From Panagrolaimus kolymaensis (taxonomy: Eukaryota > Nematoda > Chromadorea > Rhabditida > Panagrolaimidae), in contig JAJQJQ010000009.1 of the NCBI GenBank assembly GCA_028622995.1, positions 3,224,001-3,288,000 of the forward strand: a stretch of 64,000 bases of DNA. The letters run 5' to 3'. This document shows, piece after piece, positions 11,056 through 24,330 of this stretch. The position numbers were made by a program, and so were the translations under genes. Position 1 is the stretch's first letter; the number at the start of each line of letters is the position of its first letter. The notes under the pieces were generated by a model that made no database searches, had not been told where the DNA came from, and saw only the letters and a list, made by a program, of their open reading frames with translations.

Positions 11056-14000
11056 TTATATTTCCCGTCGTTGTTGTGATTGTTGATATTGATCAAATAA
11101 ACCTCCACCTCGATTTTTGATAACTTGTTGATGATCCAATAATTTTTGTTTTAACATTTTTAAATGTTCCACTGCGGGATTTACAGTGACATTTGTAGTT
11201 TTTACATTGAATGAACGATATTGTTTACTCTAAAAAAAGTTAAAATTTGCATAACTGGGATTAAAATTTTTTTTAAAACAAGAAGCTTACTCTCGTGAAA
11301 AAAGTTCTTGGAGAATTTTGACTATCATCATCTGTTAGGTCAGTTTTGCTGGCGGATAAATTTATTATGGGTTTGGTTGATCTTCTCAAATCTGCAGGAG
11401 GCTGAAAATTAAAACATATTTTAAAAAAGTTCCATCAAAGTTTAAAAAATAAACTAACTGTTAAAGCTTTGGGACTTAAATTCGAAGCCAATTTAGTCAT
11501 GGATGCATTTCTTACTGGAGGCGGTCGTGGTGGCAACATATCACTTCTCCGCCGGAAAGGTGAACGAATTTCAACCGAAGAAAACTAAAATCAAAAAACT
11601 TATTGAAAAAAAAATTAAAGGAAATTGTTGAGGAAAAAGAGGCTTAAATTCTTATACTCTATTTTTTCTAAAGTATTTTTTTTTGTTATCTTATTTATGG
11701 GAAAATTTTCTTGCAAGCTATATTATTTGCAAGGTTAGCAAGTTAAAAAGGGCGGTAAAAAATAAAACAATGACGCAAACGCATAGAACCATTTTTTAAG
11801 GAAGCAAAAATCATGCAGGTAACTAACTTACAAGGCCTAAATCACTCGGAGATCGTTGTTGCTGCGGTTGCTTCATGGGTGAAGAAGCATCATCGTTGTT
11901 ATTTTTTTCTTTTTCCTTTTCTTTTTCTTTTTGTTGTTTTATGGCTGCTTCTTTTTCCTTCTTCAATGGAATTCTAAAAAAAAATGTGTTTAATGGTTAG
12001 TTAAAAAATTATCTGATAAAATAAATGTTTGTTTGCTTACGCATGATATAAATCTTCACAAGGTAAATCATCTGGAATTTGATATCGTCCTCCCGGGGAA
12101 GGTCGAATGGGTCGCTTATCAATGGGAGAAGGAGTTCTTAGAATTTGCTGAATTCCTTCCTCTTTTTCATTTTCATCATTAACTTTTTGTTGTTTTAAAA
12201 TAATTTCCTTTTCTTTGGGTTTAATTGGCTCAAGTAAAACTACGCTTTTTTGAGGTTTTTGAATTTTTGGAGGCGGTTGAGAAAGTTGCAAATTATTTAT
12301 ATCTTCTTGTAATTTCCAATAATGTTCATTTATTCCTTCCGCCGTTATTCCCATTTCATGTTTATTTTTGTGATTGTCTTGATCTGAATTCCATGATAAT
12401 GAGGAAGTTGTCGTTTCTGAGGAAGTAGTAGGCGATGCAGGATTGGTAAAAGGTTGAGAAAAATTAAAGATTGGAGGTAAAGATATTTTTGAATCTCGGC
12501 GTTGACTTTGTTGTTGGTGGAGAAGTTGGTCTCTGTCAGACTAAAACAAAAAAAATTTAAAGTTAATTAATTTATTTAAGAAAATAAAAATGTGTTTTTG
12601 GGGCAAAAGCACTCACATGATGAATTGAAATTGGAACAGGTTGTCCATTAACAGATGTTGCATAAATAAATTGGGGTGAACCAGCTTGTGGGATAATTGC
12701 AGGTAAACCAGATACCATATCGATTGGAACCAGCTACAAAAAAATTACATAAGAATTTTAACAACTTCGTTTTAAAAACATTTTTTAAAAGTTTATTTTA
12801 TTTAACAAAAAGTACCTGATAAACTAATAATGGCGATTGCTGGGTTGGGTTGGTGCTTGGCGGATTGTTAGTTGTAGGCGAATTAGAGGAGGAAGCAACA
12901 AAGCTATTGTTGGATGACTATAAAATAATAAAAAGTTAAGTTATTGTTTGATAAGCAAAAAAAGTTATAAACATCAAAGAAAAAAAGAAAGGAGAAACCA
13001 GTCTCATTTTTTCAAAAAAAGGAAAAAGCAAAAAAAGTTGCGAATATTATTTCCTTTAAAAAAATGATCCGATAAAGTGTCCTCCTCATTGGCTTAAAAG
13101 CAAATAATAAAAAAGAAAAAAAGTTCACAAAAAAAATAAATAGTCTTATTTAGGAAGAACAGCTTTAAAAAAAATCAAATATGGAATGAAAATAGAGATG
13201 GGTTTTTTCATCATTGATTATTTAAGAAAATTTTTTTGTAAATAAGCTTTTCCTTTTTCTTTTTTCGTTTTTTTCCAAATAAGGAAGGAAGAAATAAAAA
13301 AAAATAAGAGACCAGTGCAAATAAAAAAAAAGACTTAAATGCGGCTTTTTGTACATCAAAAAAACATTTTTTAAATGATGAAAGTCTGTGTATTTCTTTT
13401 TTGAGTGATGAGAAAAAGAAATAATAAATAATATTATTATTTCTTTCAACAATTTATTTTTTTCAATTTGTGATGCTTACAAATAATTTTTTAAACACAG
13501 ACTATATAATACAAAGAAAAGGCAAGCTAGCAAATAAAAAAATACTAAAAGCATGTGAATGGCCTTTTTAATGAAAGCTTAATATTTGTGTCTCAAAAAA
13601 CGTAAAAAAAACATTAGTTAAAGGTGTGTCGTCGTAAAAAAAACATATCTTTAATGCTTGTGGCTTTTGGGGTCAGGCTCAACCAAGTCACAAAAGCGTT
13701 ATGAAATTAAAAAAAAATAAATGCGCAGCCAGCCAACTAAGCAACTTAGCAAATGGGATTAAAGACCATTAAAAAAATAAATTTAGGGGTAAAAAAGTAA
13801 CAATAATTATTTTATATTTCATAAGATAAAGTTTTTTTTGTTTGAAATATTATAAAATAAAAAAATAAGCGTGTGAGCAGAATTATTTTTAATATACAAA
13901 ATAATTATTAATAAAATAAAAAAGTTTTGTATTATTTTACTTTTTTAAGTATCGTTAAAAATTATGGAAATAGAAAACAATAAAAAATTAAAAGTATTAC

Positions 14001-16000
14001 AATTTTGTTTCCAAGTGAAAAAAGAAAATAAAAATAATGGCACTATTAATAATTAGTATTGTATTTAATAAGTGCACGGAAAAATGAAAAAGGAAAAAAA
14101 AGTTACAATTATAGAATAATTAATGAAGAGGAAAAAAATCGAAGATTATTTTAAGAGATTAGGACTTGGACCAAGAAAATATGTAATAAAAAGGTCATCG
14201 GTCAAAAATACACAAATCATTTGACCATAAAAGTAAAGCATTTGACCATAAAAATAAAACGTTTTTTCGCAGATTTTTTAGAGTGCAGATATTACAAAAT
14301 CATTAAAAAAAATTTGTGGAAAAAACTTACGGGACTTGTCGGCGGCACTGGAAACGAAATAGTTTGAGTTGGTGGTGGCCAATAAGGTTGATAGTTCGCT
14401 TGAGAAGGAAAATGCCAAGGTTGTTGTTGTTGAAATTGAGATTGTGGCGGTGCTGTTATTGGTGGTGGAGGAGTATAATACTGATATTGTGATTGTTGCT
14501 GAGGAAAATAAGTTGGAGGTTGTTGTTGCGGTGAATAAAAGCCGCTATTATTATTTGGATTTGAGAAATTTGAAGAGTGTGGAAAATGTTGTTGGCTCAT
14601 TGACATACAATTTTCATTTTCAAAACCATTTTGAGGTGTGGTTGTTGCTGTGTTTACGCAGCAAATGGATGACGGAGAATGACAACAAAAACAAGCATTT
14701 TTACATTTTGAAGTTGGAGAATAAAAAGTATCATAACCACCATTAGCGGAAGTTGTTGAAATTGAGCGTTGTAAATTAGGAACTTGACGTGGCTTTGGGG
14801 AATAATTATCATCATTTCCATTCATAATAATATTATTTGAAGAAATAGGAGTGGCAGCGGCTACTTCGAAATGTGCTGCTTTGTTTGGGCTATTTTTATT
14901 ATTTACAATTTCCATATCTATTGCTGCTTGTAAGGCCGCTGCTGTCGTTTGTCTGCTTTCAATATTAATAATATTTTTTGCTTTTGGTTGCTCATTTTCG
15001 CTATTTCCATTTCCAATGCTATTTCCTGGTAATTCAGGATTTATTATTGAAACATCTGTCGTATTTGTTGTTGGTGTGGTTTTTAAAGGTATCGATGTCC
15101 TTGGAAACCCAGCATATCGAACGCCTCGATTAAAAATTCGCCGAAGTTTGGGATCATTTCGATCTCCAAATGGAAACCAAACATCTAAAAAAAGAAAAGA
15201 AAATAAAAGCGAAAAAGATAAAAATAGAAATAGTTTAGAAAATTATTGTCCTTTGTAAACAAAAAAGGATATGACGCAAACATTTAGAAAATTTAAGGAG
15301 TGTCTTTCGAAATAAAGTTTGTTATGAAATTTAGTCCAAAGTTTTTATAAATGGAAATTACACTAAAATTTTTATTGGCATATATGGACTCTTTTTGACC
15401 TAATTTTGATAAATAATTTTAAAAAAATCAAATACATCGAAAAATTTGAAAATTTTGGAAACACAGCTTCGAACTTGTAAACCAAACATTTTTAAAATTG
15501 AAAAAAAACACTTACCTCCTTCCTTTTTTTCTGTATTCGAAACCATTGGCTTTTTCGTTATTGAAGAATTTCTTCGTCGATTGTATTTGGATGAATCGTG
15601 GCCAAAGGGAAACCAATCTGTAAATAAGTAAAAAAAATCCTTTATTTCTATCGTCTTTTTCCTTTTCTTTTTTTTCCCTGTGGTCCCAAAGGATCAATAA
15701 ATATTATAAATATAAAAAACGAAATTCTAAGCAAATACAATATCATTTTTTTTGGTTCCTTAACAAAATAAATATTTAAAGAAAAGAAAAAGAAGAAGAA
15801 AGTTCTACTCTCTTTTTTGTCAACAGAAGAATTTTTTTTTCTGTGCTGACAGCTGAGAGAAAGAAAAAAAAACGCAACCTAAACAAAAAAAAAGAAAAGA
15901 AAGGTGATTACAGTCCAAAACAATTTTTATTGTATTATATTTTTCTCTAATTTTTGACTCGTGTTAAATTAGAAGTAGCAGAAAACTCACCTCCAACCAT
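11056..16000 (-). CDS. Large low-complexity protein with duplicated WFPFG motif, ten exons
   Basis: A tiny first exon (15991-16000, ATGGTTGGAG) splices in phase to 15516-15617 and then 14331-15184, so that the protein starts MVGDWFPFGHDS and about 30 residues later repeats DVWFPFGDRNDPKLRRIFNR. The remaining exons are 12816-12917, 12617-12733, 12041-12540, 11832-11973, 11459-11584, 11291-11401 and 11056-11229, all with GT..AG limits and a continuous frame. The middle is rich in Gln, Pro, Ser and Asn (QQQ and PPP runs). A Lys/Glu-rich tract follows (KEKEKEKEKNNN) and then basic proline-directed segments (RSPFRRRSDMLPPRPPP). The C-terminus is helical and ends QQSQQRREI. There is no signal peptide or membrane segment. 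I do not recognise the family. The layout suggests an intracellular scaffold or phosphoprotein, but function is unknown. Confidence 0.75.
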
Positions 16001-17865
16001 AACTTTTTTATTTCAATGAAAAAAAAACAGGAAAACTTGAAAACAATTTGTTGATGAATAATACCCTTTTTAAGAGAAGGAATAAAGAAGAAAATTTTTT
16101 TTATTTATTGCCTGTATGCAAATTGATTAATTTATAAAATTTGACAACGACAACAACGACTACGAATGCGATAAAATAAAACAGTAGGTGGCGGTGATCA
16201 TGAAATAAAAGCGAACGAAAGAAAAAAATGCTTCGATGAATTTTTCTTCCTTCCTTTCTTTTTATTTCGGGTTTCCTTGACCGTTCGATTCGAAATATAA
16301 AAAAAATAAACGGTAGGCGGACGGACGACAGAGGAAGTCAGCCGGCCTTTAAAACAAATGAATGAGTCTTAGTCCTACCAACAACAAAAGAAAAAAAAAT
16401 GGGTAGAAAGGTAGATAGATAGATGCACATGCGCGAGAACAGGTTGAGAGGAGAGAGCTGGTAATATCGGTTCGGCTAGGTTTCTTTAATTCTAAGCTAG
16501 CTGACTCTGGGAAAATCAACCGATAGCAAAAACACAAAAAAGCAAAGGTAGAAAAAAAAGAAAGCCGGTTTTTTATTTTTCTATATATTTTTTTTTTGGC
16601 AAACGGTTTCCAGCTGCGCTTGTGAGCGGTGTTGTTGTCGTTGTTATTTTTCTTTTTTAGTTTTATTTTTTTTTTGAATAATGATTCCTTTGAAAAATGG
16701 CAAAAAAATAAATGGGTTTTGGCTGGTTTTGGTTCACTGCGCGTCGTTGTTCAGGTGCTGCAAGTCAAAAAAAAAAAGAAATAAAGGAAATGTTGCTAGA
16801 AAAATCGAAAACGAATCACTCAAAAAAAAAGACGAAAGAAAAAGAAAGAAAAAATGCATTAATTTTCTGACCATCTGGCAGCAAGAATAATCGAGCAAAT
16901 GAACAACCTATTACCTTAAAAAATAAGAATAAAAATAATAAAAAATTTGGAAGGATAATAAAAAAAAGATGTTAAATGTTAAACACCTGTATCACATGCG
17001 CTAATCTCTGTTGTTTGCATGTAAGTAGAAAGGTAGATAGTAGTAGCTGGGTTATTGTCCTTAAAACAACAAAAGAAAATGTTATCACTTGAAAAGGCAT
17101 AAAAACGAAAGCGTGAAAAAACTGCAAAAAAAAAATCAAAATGAAAGCGAAAAAATTTTTGTGACGAGAAAAATCAACCAACAAAAGAGGCAACAACTAT
17201 CACGCGAGTTGTTTCTCCCCTCATTCCCTCACATGAAAAGATATAAAAATATTTCACACGCGATCATGCATGTCCACGTCAATCTGGTTTAACAAAATCA
17301 AAAAATTTAAAAAAAATAAAAAATATGAACCTTCAATTTAAAATAACTAAAAAATAAAATCATGATCCTCAAAAGAAGCAACAAAGCATTCATTTTAATC
17401 GGCTGCAAAATGCATTTTGTCAAACAAAAAATATTAAAACATCGAATTATTTTAGCATTTAAAAAAATCAAAAAAGAAAAATTAAATGTATAATTTTATT
17501 ATTAGTGTTTTTTTAAATTTTTTTCTCTCAGATTTCTCGTTCTGACGATGTGATGCTTCTTTCCTTTGATGACAGCCTTCCTATTTGCTCGCTTGTTTCC
17601 TCTTTTTCTCCAAAAGGCGATTTCTCTTTCACTTTTCTATTATGAATCAGCCTATCGCCGCCATTGAAACCGACGTTGTTGCTGCTGCTCTTCTGTGATG
17701 ATTGTTTTCCTTCCTTGCTTTCATGCTTTTTTTAGTTGTTTTCTTCCGTCGTTTGTTTGGTTGATACATTTATGATAGTTCGACGACGACAACTAACGAC
17801 GATGCTTATTTTTTTCTTTGATTTCTTTGAGGCATGAGAAAAAAAACAATTATTTTATTTTTATT
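16001..17865. other. Intergenic/promoter region, no gene seen
   Basis: Region upstream of the WFPFG gene. It contains poly-purine and poly-T tracts and a short GATA microsatellite (about 16412-16425). Open frames here (for example 16681-16890 and 17089-17292) are Lys/Asn-rich by-products of AT-rich sequence and have no splice context or motif. Confidence 0.45.
16412..16425. repeat. Short GATA microsatellite
   Basis: Sequence GTAGATAGATAGATGC: three to four tandem GATA units. Confidence 0.6.
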
Positions 17866-18180
17866 TTTTGCGCAAAAAATAAAAGAAAAAACACTTTGAT
17901 TTTTTTATTTTTCGATGATTGTACACTTTTTTCTGGCATTTAAATTTTTCTCTTTCTTTTCAGTTTTTTCATGCATTTTTTGCATGAAAGAATCGAAATG
18001 TGCATCTTTTTGTCATTTTGACGTTTAATTTTCATTCATTCATTTTACTCGAATTTCATGAAAAGCAGCAAGAAAAAAAACACAGAAATACAGAGCAATT
18101 TATTTTTTTATACAAAAATTTGTTTTTTTCTTTAAAAAACATTAAAAATAAATGTTTTATGGTAGTCAAAATACAAAAAA
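17866..18180 (+). repeat. Left copy of a ~300-bp direct repeat flanking the receptor-kinase pair
   Basis: This stretch matches 24331-24613 in the same orientation. The best block is GAATCGAAATGTGCATCTTT continuing through TGTCATTTTGACGTTTAATT. Other shared pieces are AGAGCAATTTATTTTTTTAT and CATTAAAAATAAATGTTTTA. Small indels separate the blocks. It is non-coding as far as I can see. Confidence 0.8.
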
Positions 18181-18648
18181 AATTAAAAATAAAGGAATTA
18201 TCTTGGAAGAAAAGCGGCGTTGAAAAGCGTTGGCGGAAATAAATTCTTTCTAAATTAAAGAATAAATCCATCCAAGAAAGGAATTATGTTTATGAGACTC
18301 TAAAATATCCAGAATAAAGTTTAAAATTTTAATCGAAATCTAAGCCAAGAAGATCCTTAATTTCATCTTGAATAAAAAAATTGTAGTTACTAGAAATCAT
18401 AAAGTTCAAGAATAGCACAACAAGAAAATTTCTGAGCATTATAAAAAATGATTTATATTATTCTTTATAATTTTAGCTTCGTTTTATACAAGTTTTTTTT
18501 CAAACAATTTGTTTTATTTTTGTTTGATTTCTACCAAAAAAAAAGAATATTTTTTGTGAAAGTTGCAGAAAACTTTTATTAAAAAAATGGAAATTACATT
18601 TAAAAAAAACAATAACTTTTTTCTATCATGGATATCCAATAATCGAAA

Positions 18649-21226
18649 TTATTTTTCCTCAACACATCCTAAATTTAAATAACCGTATTCCACTGTTTCA
18701 TTTTCGAGAAGAATTCTCAAGAAATCTCCTATATTCATGAAGCAGGGACGATTGGAAGGTTCAAGCCTCCAGCAACTTAACATGAGTTCATAAATTCGGT
18801 CAGGAACATCAGGAGGTTGCTCCAGCCGATGCCCGGTTTGAAGAAAATCGAGCATTTCTTCGTTCGTCATTGTCTGGTAGGGTATAGCACCGTAAGAAAA
18901 TACTTCGAAGCAAAGAATTCCAAAAGACCATACATCACTTTTTTCAGAGAATATTCGATCAATCAAAGCTTCTATTGAAAGCCATTTTAGAGGGAATCGC
19001 TTTTGAAGGGATGCTCGATAAATAAAAGATGATTCATCCCCGCGACAACAAAGACCAAAGTCAGCTAGTTTTGCCACGTATGAATCCGTCAGAAGCACGT
19101 TTCGACACGCCACATCTCGATGAATCAAAGAAAGAGATGCAAGATGTTCCAAAGCTTGACAAATTTGCAGTAAAAATGAAAAGATTAATTTGAAAGGCAA
19201 AGCTTGCCCTCTGAACGATTTGACGTGTTGAAGGAGATTGATACTTCCAAGCTCTGTTACTAGAGCGCGATCATTGTTTTTGCATAAAGTCCATCCATAA
19301 AATGCAATGATATGAGGATGAAAACCAATAGTAAGAAGCGCAAGAAGCTCCCGTTCAAATTCTTTTGCCGTTTCATCATCAGATGAATTTAAAAGTTTCA
19401 CCGCTACTTGATCACCCTTGAATTTTTTATTATGGCCATCAAAAGATGAAATCGCCTTTTTTAAAGTACCTAAAACAATTGTGATTAAAGATTCCTGTAA
19501 ATCAAATTAATCAAACCTCGATATATGGTCGCATGATCGCCTTTTCCCAAAATGAGATTAAAATTAATTCGTATTATTTTTGGATCCAATTCCATGGTAT
19601 CTTTTTTTTGTATTTGAGAAACATGGGTAATGGTGTTGGCGATTATAGATTTAAGACCATTTTGAATGTTTGGAATTATTCTTCGATTTCGTCGTTTCTT
19701 ACGAAGATAAATAAATATTACAATGAAACCAATTAAAAGCAAACAAGCCAAAACAAAAGCTCCAATAAACCATGGAAAAAGCTTATGTTTTGAAGCGGCG
19801 GTAGTTGTAGAATAGGAATACTCGGTTGTCGTTAATTGAGTCGACGAAAATTTTACAGAAGAATTTGGAGTAGTTTCATATTTATTTGCTGAAGTTGAAG
19901 TTATTTCTGATTCAAGTGTTGTGAAGCCTTCTGTTGTTGTCGGGAGAAGATCTATGGTCGTCGATGTAGGCATCATCGATGTAGCTGGTGTTGTTTGAAG
20001 AGTAGGGCAACTTAAATCTGCTGATGTTGTTAATTCCGGTGGAAAAATAGTTGTACGGGATAAATCTCTTGAAGCAGGACAACCTGTAGTTCCATCACAA
20101 TCATCTCTTGTTGTACAATTAGATGGAACACCCGGACATGCACAATAATATATGCATTCAGCTTCTGGATGATCATGACATGTTCCACCGCCATTTGTGC
20201 AAGCAAACCCATCATCATGACATGAGCTGGGTTCTACAAAACTTTGATTTCAAAGATTTAAAACAAAAACTTAAATGCATAAAACATCAATATGTGCTTA
20301 AAAACTGTATTTTTTTCCTTTAAAAAAATTAAATTTTTACCTTTTATGGTACATCGTTGATTTCCATCTTTTCTGTAACATGTAGCGCAATTCAGGCATA
20401 CAAGCTTATGAGCATTATAATCCACGACGCATGTCCCTTTCCCACAACCATAATTTGCAATTGCATTGACAAAATAAAATTCAAGAATAAATTGAAATTT
20501 GCCTTTAACATTAAATTCGATCGATTCACTTCTTAGAGCAATATACGATTCATTTCCTTTAACCCTGAAATATCTTTTTTTTATTTAAGTTTTTTTTGGC
20601 AAATGAGAACTTTACTGGCAAAAAAACATAAATAAAAAGTAAAAAAATGGTTGTTAAATTTTGATTTTAATTTCTTCAAAATTTGGAACTTTAATTTAAA
20701 GTGCAAATGTAGCGTGGAGTCACATGATTGTCAACAATCTTTTTTGTCCTCAAACCGTCTACAATATTCCAACAAACCCCTTTTATAAACTTACTTATAT
20801 GTTTTTGATGCCCATGCGTCCCTAAACGTAATTTTAAATTTTCCAAAGCCTTTAAAATTTGTTATATTCATATTTGTAAAAAATGTGTAATTTGTTTTTA
20901 TCCAAAAAATAGTTTCACCTTTGAAACTAGCTTGAGTAAAATTAAATCTAAAATATTTAGAAATTTAATTTCATTCAACAAATAATTCTTGAATACCTTT
21001 GAACAACATTTCCATTTATAATCTCATCAGGCAGTGGAATCCAATATTGTGACATATTTTTACATAATTTTTTTGCATTATTAAGGGAAATAGTATCAAC
21101 GTAAACAAAATGGCAATCATCTATAAAATTAGCTTGCTTTTCGCAATCTTTGTAACAAACTAAATATTCTGCATGAATAAAAGAAAGCATAAAAATAAAA
21201 ATTAAGCCAACTTTTAAAAGGGCCAT
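18649..21226 (-). CDS. Receptor tyrosine kinase with lectin-like/EGF-like ectodomain (copy 1)
   Basis: Five exons are supported: 20997-21226, 20795-20947, 20341-20564, 19518-20233 and 18649-19469. An in-frame ATG 11 codons upstream (21259) is possible, but the one at 21226 gives a cleaner signal peptide. The ectodomain starts with a Cys-rich C-type-lectin-like segment (ECx-type CYKDC, SLNNAKKLC) and continues with EGF-like cysteines (GCGKGTCVV, CTNGGGTC). A Ser/Thr-rich stalk and a membrane span (FIGAFVLACLLLIGFIVIFI) precede a basic stop-transfer region. The kinase has GKGDHATIYRG, VAVKL, a helix-C Glu (FERELL), HRDVACRN, DFG and PLKWLSIEAL, the last typical of tyrosine kinases. The third glycine of the P-loop is replaced by Ala. 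Lys, Asp and DFG residues are present, so it is probably active. It is paired head to head with copy 2. Confidence 0.88.
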
Positions 21227-21259
21227 AATTTTATTTATGACTATTATTCTTTTTTTCAA

Positions 21260-22022
21260 TAAAAAAAAGTTTAATGTTAACGCTTAATTCAAAAGAAAAG
21301 TATATTAAGCTTTTGTCGTCTTGTGAAGATCATAATACTTTTTTTTTCTCACATTTTTTTAATCAGAAAAAAGTGATTAAGCTGGTTTTGCATTAGCGAT
21401 GCATTTCACAGATTCAACGAAAAAGGCACACCTTGACGAAAATATAAATAAAGTGGGATTAAAATACTATGAATTAAACGAAAATGAAGTGATAAAAAGT
21501 TGGGAGGTTCAAATATCCTTATGACACGCTGATATTTCGGTCAAATGCTTTTTTTCCCGATATCTTGTTTGAATTTTTTTGTGATTAAAAAACTTCTAAT
21601 TCTTTAATATGTATGTACCCACATGGACGTTTGGGCACCGAACCTCACTAAAAAATTTCGGTCGGTCACCGAATCAGTGATTTTTGTTCCGACTTTTAAT
21701 GTTGGTAACTCGTTGATGGAACTACGTCCAAAGCCGTTTAATCAGGAAAGTGGACGAATCTATTTTGAGGAAAAAGGAAGGCTTTACCAAAAATTTGAAA
21801 AATAACAGTTAAGTATTTTTATTTCCAAATTTAGTTGAAACTTCATCTTCAAATTATCGAAAACATGTCATAAGTTTCTGCGTTAGGAATAGATTATATT
21901 TCTCTTTTTCTTTTTGGATTATTATTGTTTATTGATAAAAATCTTCAACATAGAAAAGTAAAAAAAGAAAGACTAAAACTTTTGAGTGATGATGATTCAA
22001 ATAAAAAAGGGTATCGAATTAA
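21260..22022. promoter_or_regulatory. Shared divergent promoter interval of the receptor-kinase pair
   Basis: About 760 bp between the two divergent start codons. It is a candidate bidirectional regulatory region by position only. A 60-codon frame (21623-21805) lies inside, with somewhat less AT-biased sequence (for example ACGTCCAAAGCCGTTTAATC), but no motif. I see no TATA or other defined element that I can defend. Confidence 0.35.
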
Positions 22023-24132
22023 ATGAGTTTCATTTTCATTCGAGCTATATTTTTAATTTTTATTTTAAACATTTTTATTAATGCTGAAGATTTTTGGGCA
22101 TGTTATAAAAATTGTTTACCCGCCATTGCAGGCGATAATTGTCATCTATTTTTTAATAGTGAAACATCGCTCAAAGATGCTGAACATTATTGCGATTTAA
22201 TGTATACAATGGTTCAATATAGTGATGGCACAATGTAAGTAGGTTAATGCAGTAACTTACGGAACATGGTGTTTGCACATTTAATTTTAGTGTTAAATTT
22301 GCTAACTTGAATACATCTATGAATAGAACTTTAGTAGAATTTTTTATTAAATCACCCAATAATTATGGGTATTGGATGAATCTCTATCTTCATAATGTGG
22401 AAGTTTATTATCCTGAACAACATCCAGAATATAGCATTATAATTTCCGATTCACGCGAAGGGAAAACATTTAAGTAAGTTTGTAAAATATATACATATGT
22501 TGAGACTCTTTAAAACGTTTAAGCGTAACTAAGGATTCAAGATATTTTAATTTAACAAGCGAAGCAATTTCTATTTTGGTTGAAGGGTACATACAATTTT
22601 ATCTTGAATATTCTATTATCGATATTTGTGCAAACCATACTTGTGGAAAAGGAAACTGTTCCATTAAGCAACCCCAAAACGAACCCATGTGTATTTGTGA
22701 ACCTTTTTATTTTAAAGATGACGATGGACGATGCACTATAGGTAATCAATCTTGTCTCCTAAAATTTAGCCAAAATGAATTTGAGCTTCGTTTTTTGATC
22801 GCAAATAAGCAACATATTTTATAGAAATGCTCCCATCTACGACAACAATTGATACAACTACACCAAAAAATCATCCAGCAAATGGGTCATCCATAAGCAT
22901 CAAAGCCTCACAAACAACAATTTCAAATTTTCAAACTCCCTCAACAACCAAAAATATTTCCACACCACCGACTGTTAAAAAGGTTTCACCAAAATGGCCA
23001 TGGATAATTGGGATTTGCATAACTTTATTAATTACAGTTGGATTTTTGGTTATATTAATTTTTATTCGAAGAAGAAGGGAAAGGCGAAGGCAAAAAAACC
23101 ACATTCTAAATGTTCCAATAAGAAACAAAACAACAACAAACATTAATGAAATCAAACTTCTTTCTGATGATCAAGAATTAAAAATGCAAATAGATCCAGA
23201 AAATTTAGAAATTGATTTTGATGTAATTTTAGGGAAAGGTGAACATGCTACTGTTTATAAAGGTTGAAATTAGGTAATAAAACAAAATATTTTAATTCTA
23301 ATTTCTTATAGGAATCTTGTATGGAAGCATTTCAACTTCTCAACTAAAAAATCCGTTTACTCCCGTCGAAGATTGTAATGTCGCGGTAAAGCTTCCAAAG
23401 AATTTTAATGAAGATGAAGCAGAGCAATTCGTTCGAGAGCTTCATGCTCTTATTTGCATTGGACCTCATCCGCATATAATTGGATTTCATGGATGGTCAA
23501 TGTGCCGGGATATGCCAGCTTTGATCACCGAGTTATTGGCCCAAAATCTGCTACAGCATGTCAAATCGTTCCGAGGCCGAACTTTGCCTTTGAAATATAT
23601 GCTTTCATTTTTATTGCAAATTTGTCAAGCTTTGGAACATCTTGCTTCACTTTCCTTGATACATCGAGATGTGGCTTGTCGAAATGTTCTTTTGACGGAT
23701 TCAAACGTGGCAAAACTTGCTGACTTTGGTCTTTGTTGTCGCGGGGATGAATCATCTTTTATTTATCGAGCTTCACTCCAAAAGAGATTCCCTCTAAAAT
23801 GGCTTTCCATTGAAGCATTGATTGATCGAATATTCTCAGAAAAAAGTGATGTATGGTCTTTTGGAATTCTTTGCTTTGAAGTATTTTCTTTCGGCGCTTT
23901 GCCATACCCAGCACTTTCAAATATGGAAATGCTGGAGTTTCTTAAAGCTGGCCATCGACTCGAGCAACCTCCTGATGCTCCTAAACCCATTTATGAACTC
24001 ATGTTAAGTTGCTGGAGGCTTGAACCTTCCAATCGTCCCAATTTTGGTGAAATAATAATGATTTTAAAAAGAATGCTTGAAAATGAAAGCTCTAATTACG
24101 GTTACTTAACTTTAGAAAATGTAAATATGTAG
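22023..24132 (+). CDS. Receptor tyrosine kinase with lectin-like/EGF-like ectodomain (copy 2)
   Basis: Exons 22023-22234, 22291-22473, 22524-22741, 22825-23262 and 23312-24132 keep frame at every junction and match copy 1 in order and phase. The signal peptide (MSFIFIRAIFLIFILNIFIN) is followed by CYKNC and a lectin-like N-terminal piece. An EGF-like element (CANHTCGKGNCSIKQ, CICEPFYF) and a Thr-rich stalk come next. The membrane span WPWIIGICITLLITVGFLVI precedes an RRRRERRRQK-like basic cluster. The kinase has GKGEHATVYKG, VAVKLPK, HRDVACRN, DFG and PLKWLSIEAL, and ends near NYGYLTLENVNM. Residues from the catalytic loop through the aF helix are almost the same as in copy 1, also at many silent sites, while ectodomains differ strongly. 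The ligand is unknown. Confidence 0.9.
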
Positions 24133-24330
24133 CTTTACTGGTTAAATGTCAAAAATAAAAATATCACCGTTAACCAAACCTAAAAATATAAAAAAATATT
24201 TTACTAATTTATCTGATTATTAAACAAATATATGTAATTTTATGTTTTCCTGTCAGTCTAATAATTCGGAAATGAGGACAAACGACAATCTTTCTTAATT
24301 TATTTTCTTTGTCGAATAAAAAAGAATAGA
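24133..24330. other. 3' flank of receptor kinase copy 2
   Basis: Short AT-rich stretch with possible polyadenylation signals (AAATAAAAATATC). It leads into the right copy of the direct repeat. Confidence 0.4.

Noticed and set aside
14369..14746. Plus-strand frame rich in Val/Leu
   Set aside because: Antisense shadow of the Gln/Pro-rich exon of the WFPFG gene.
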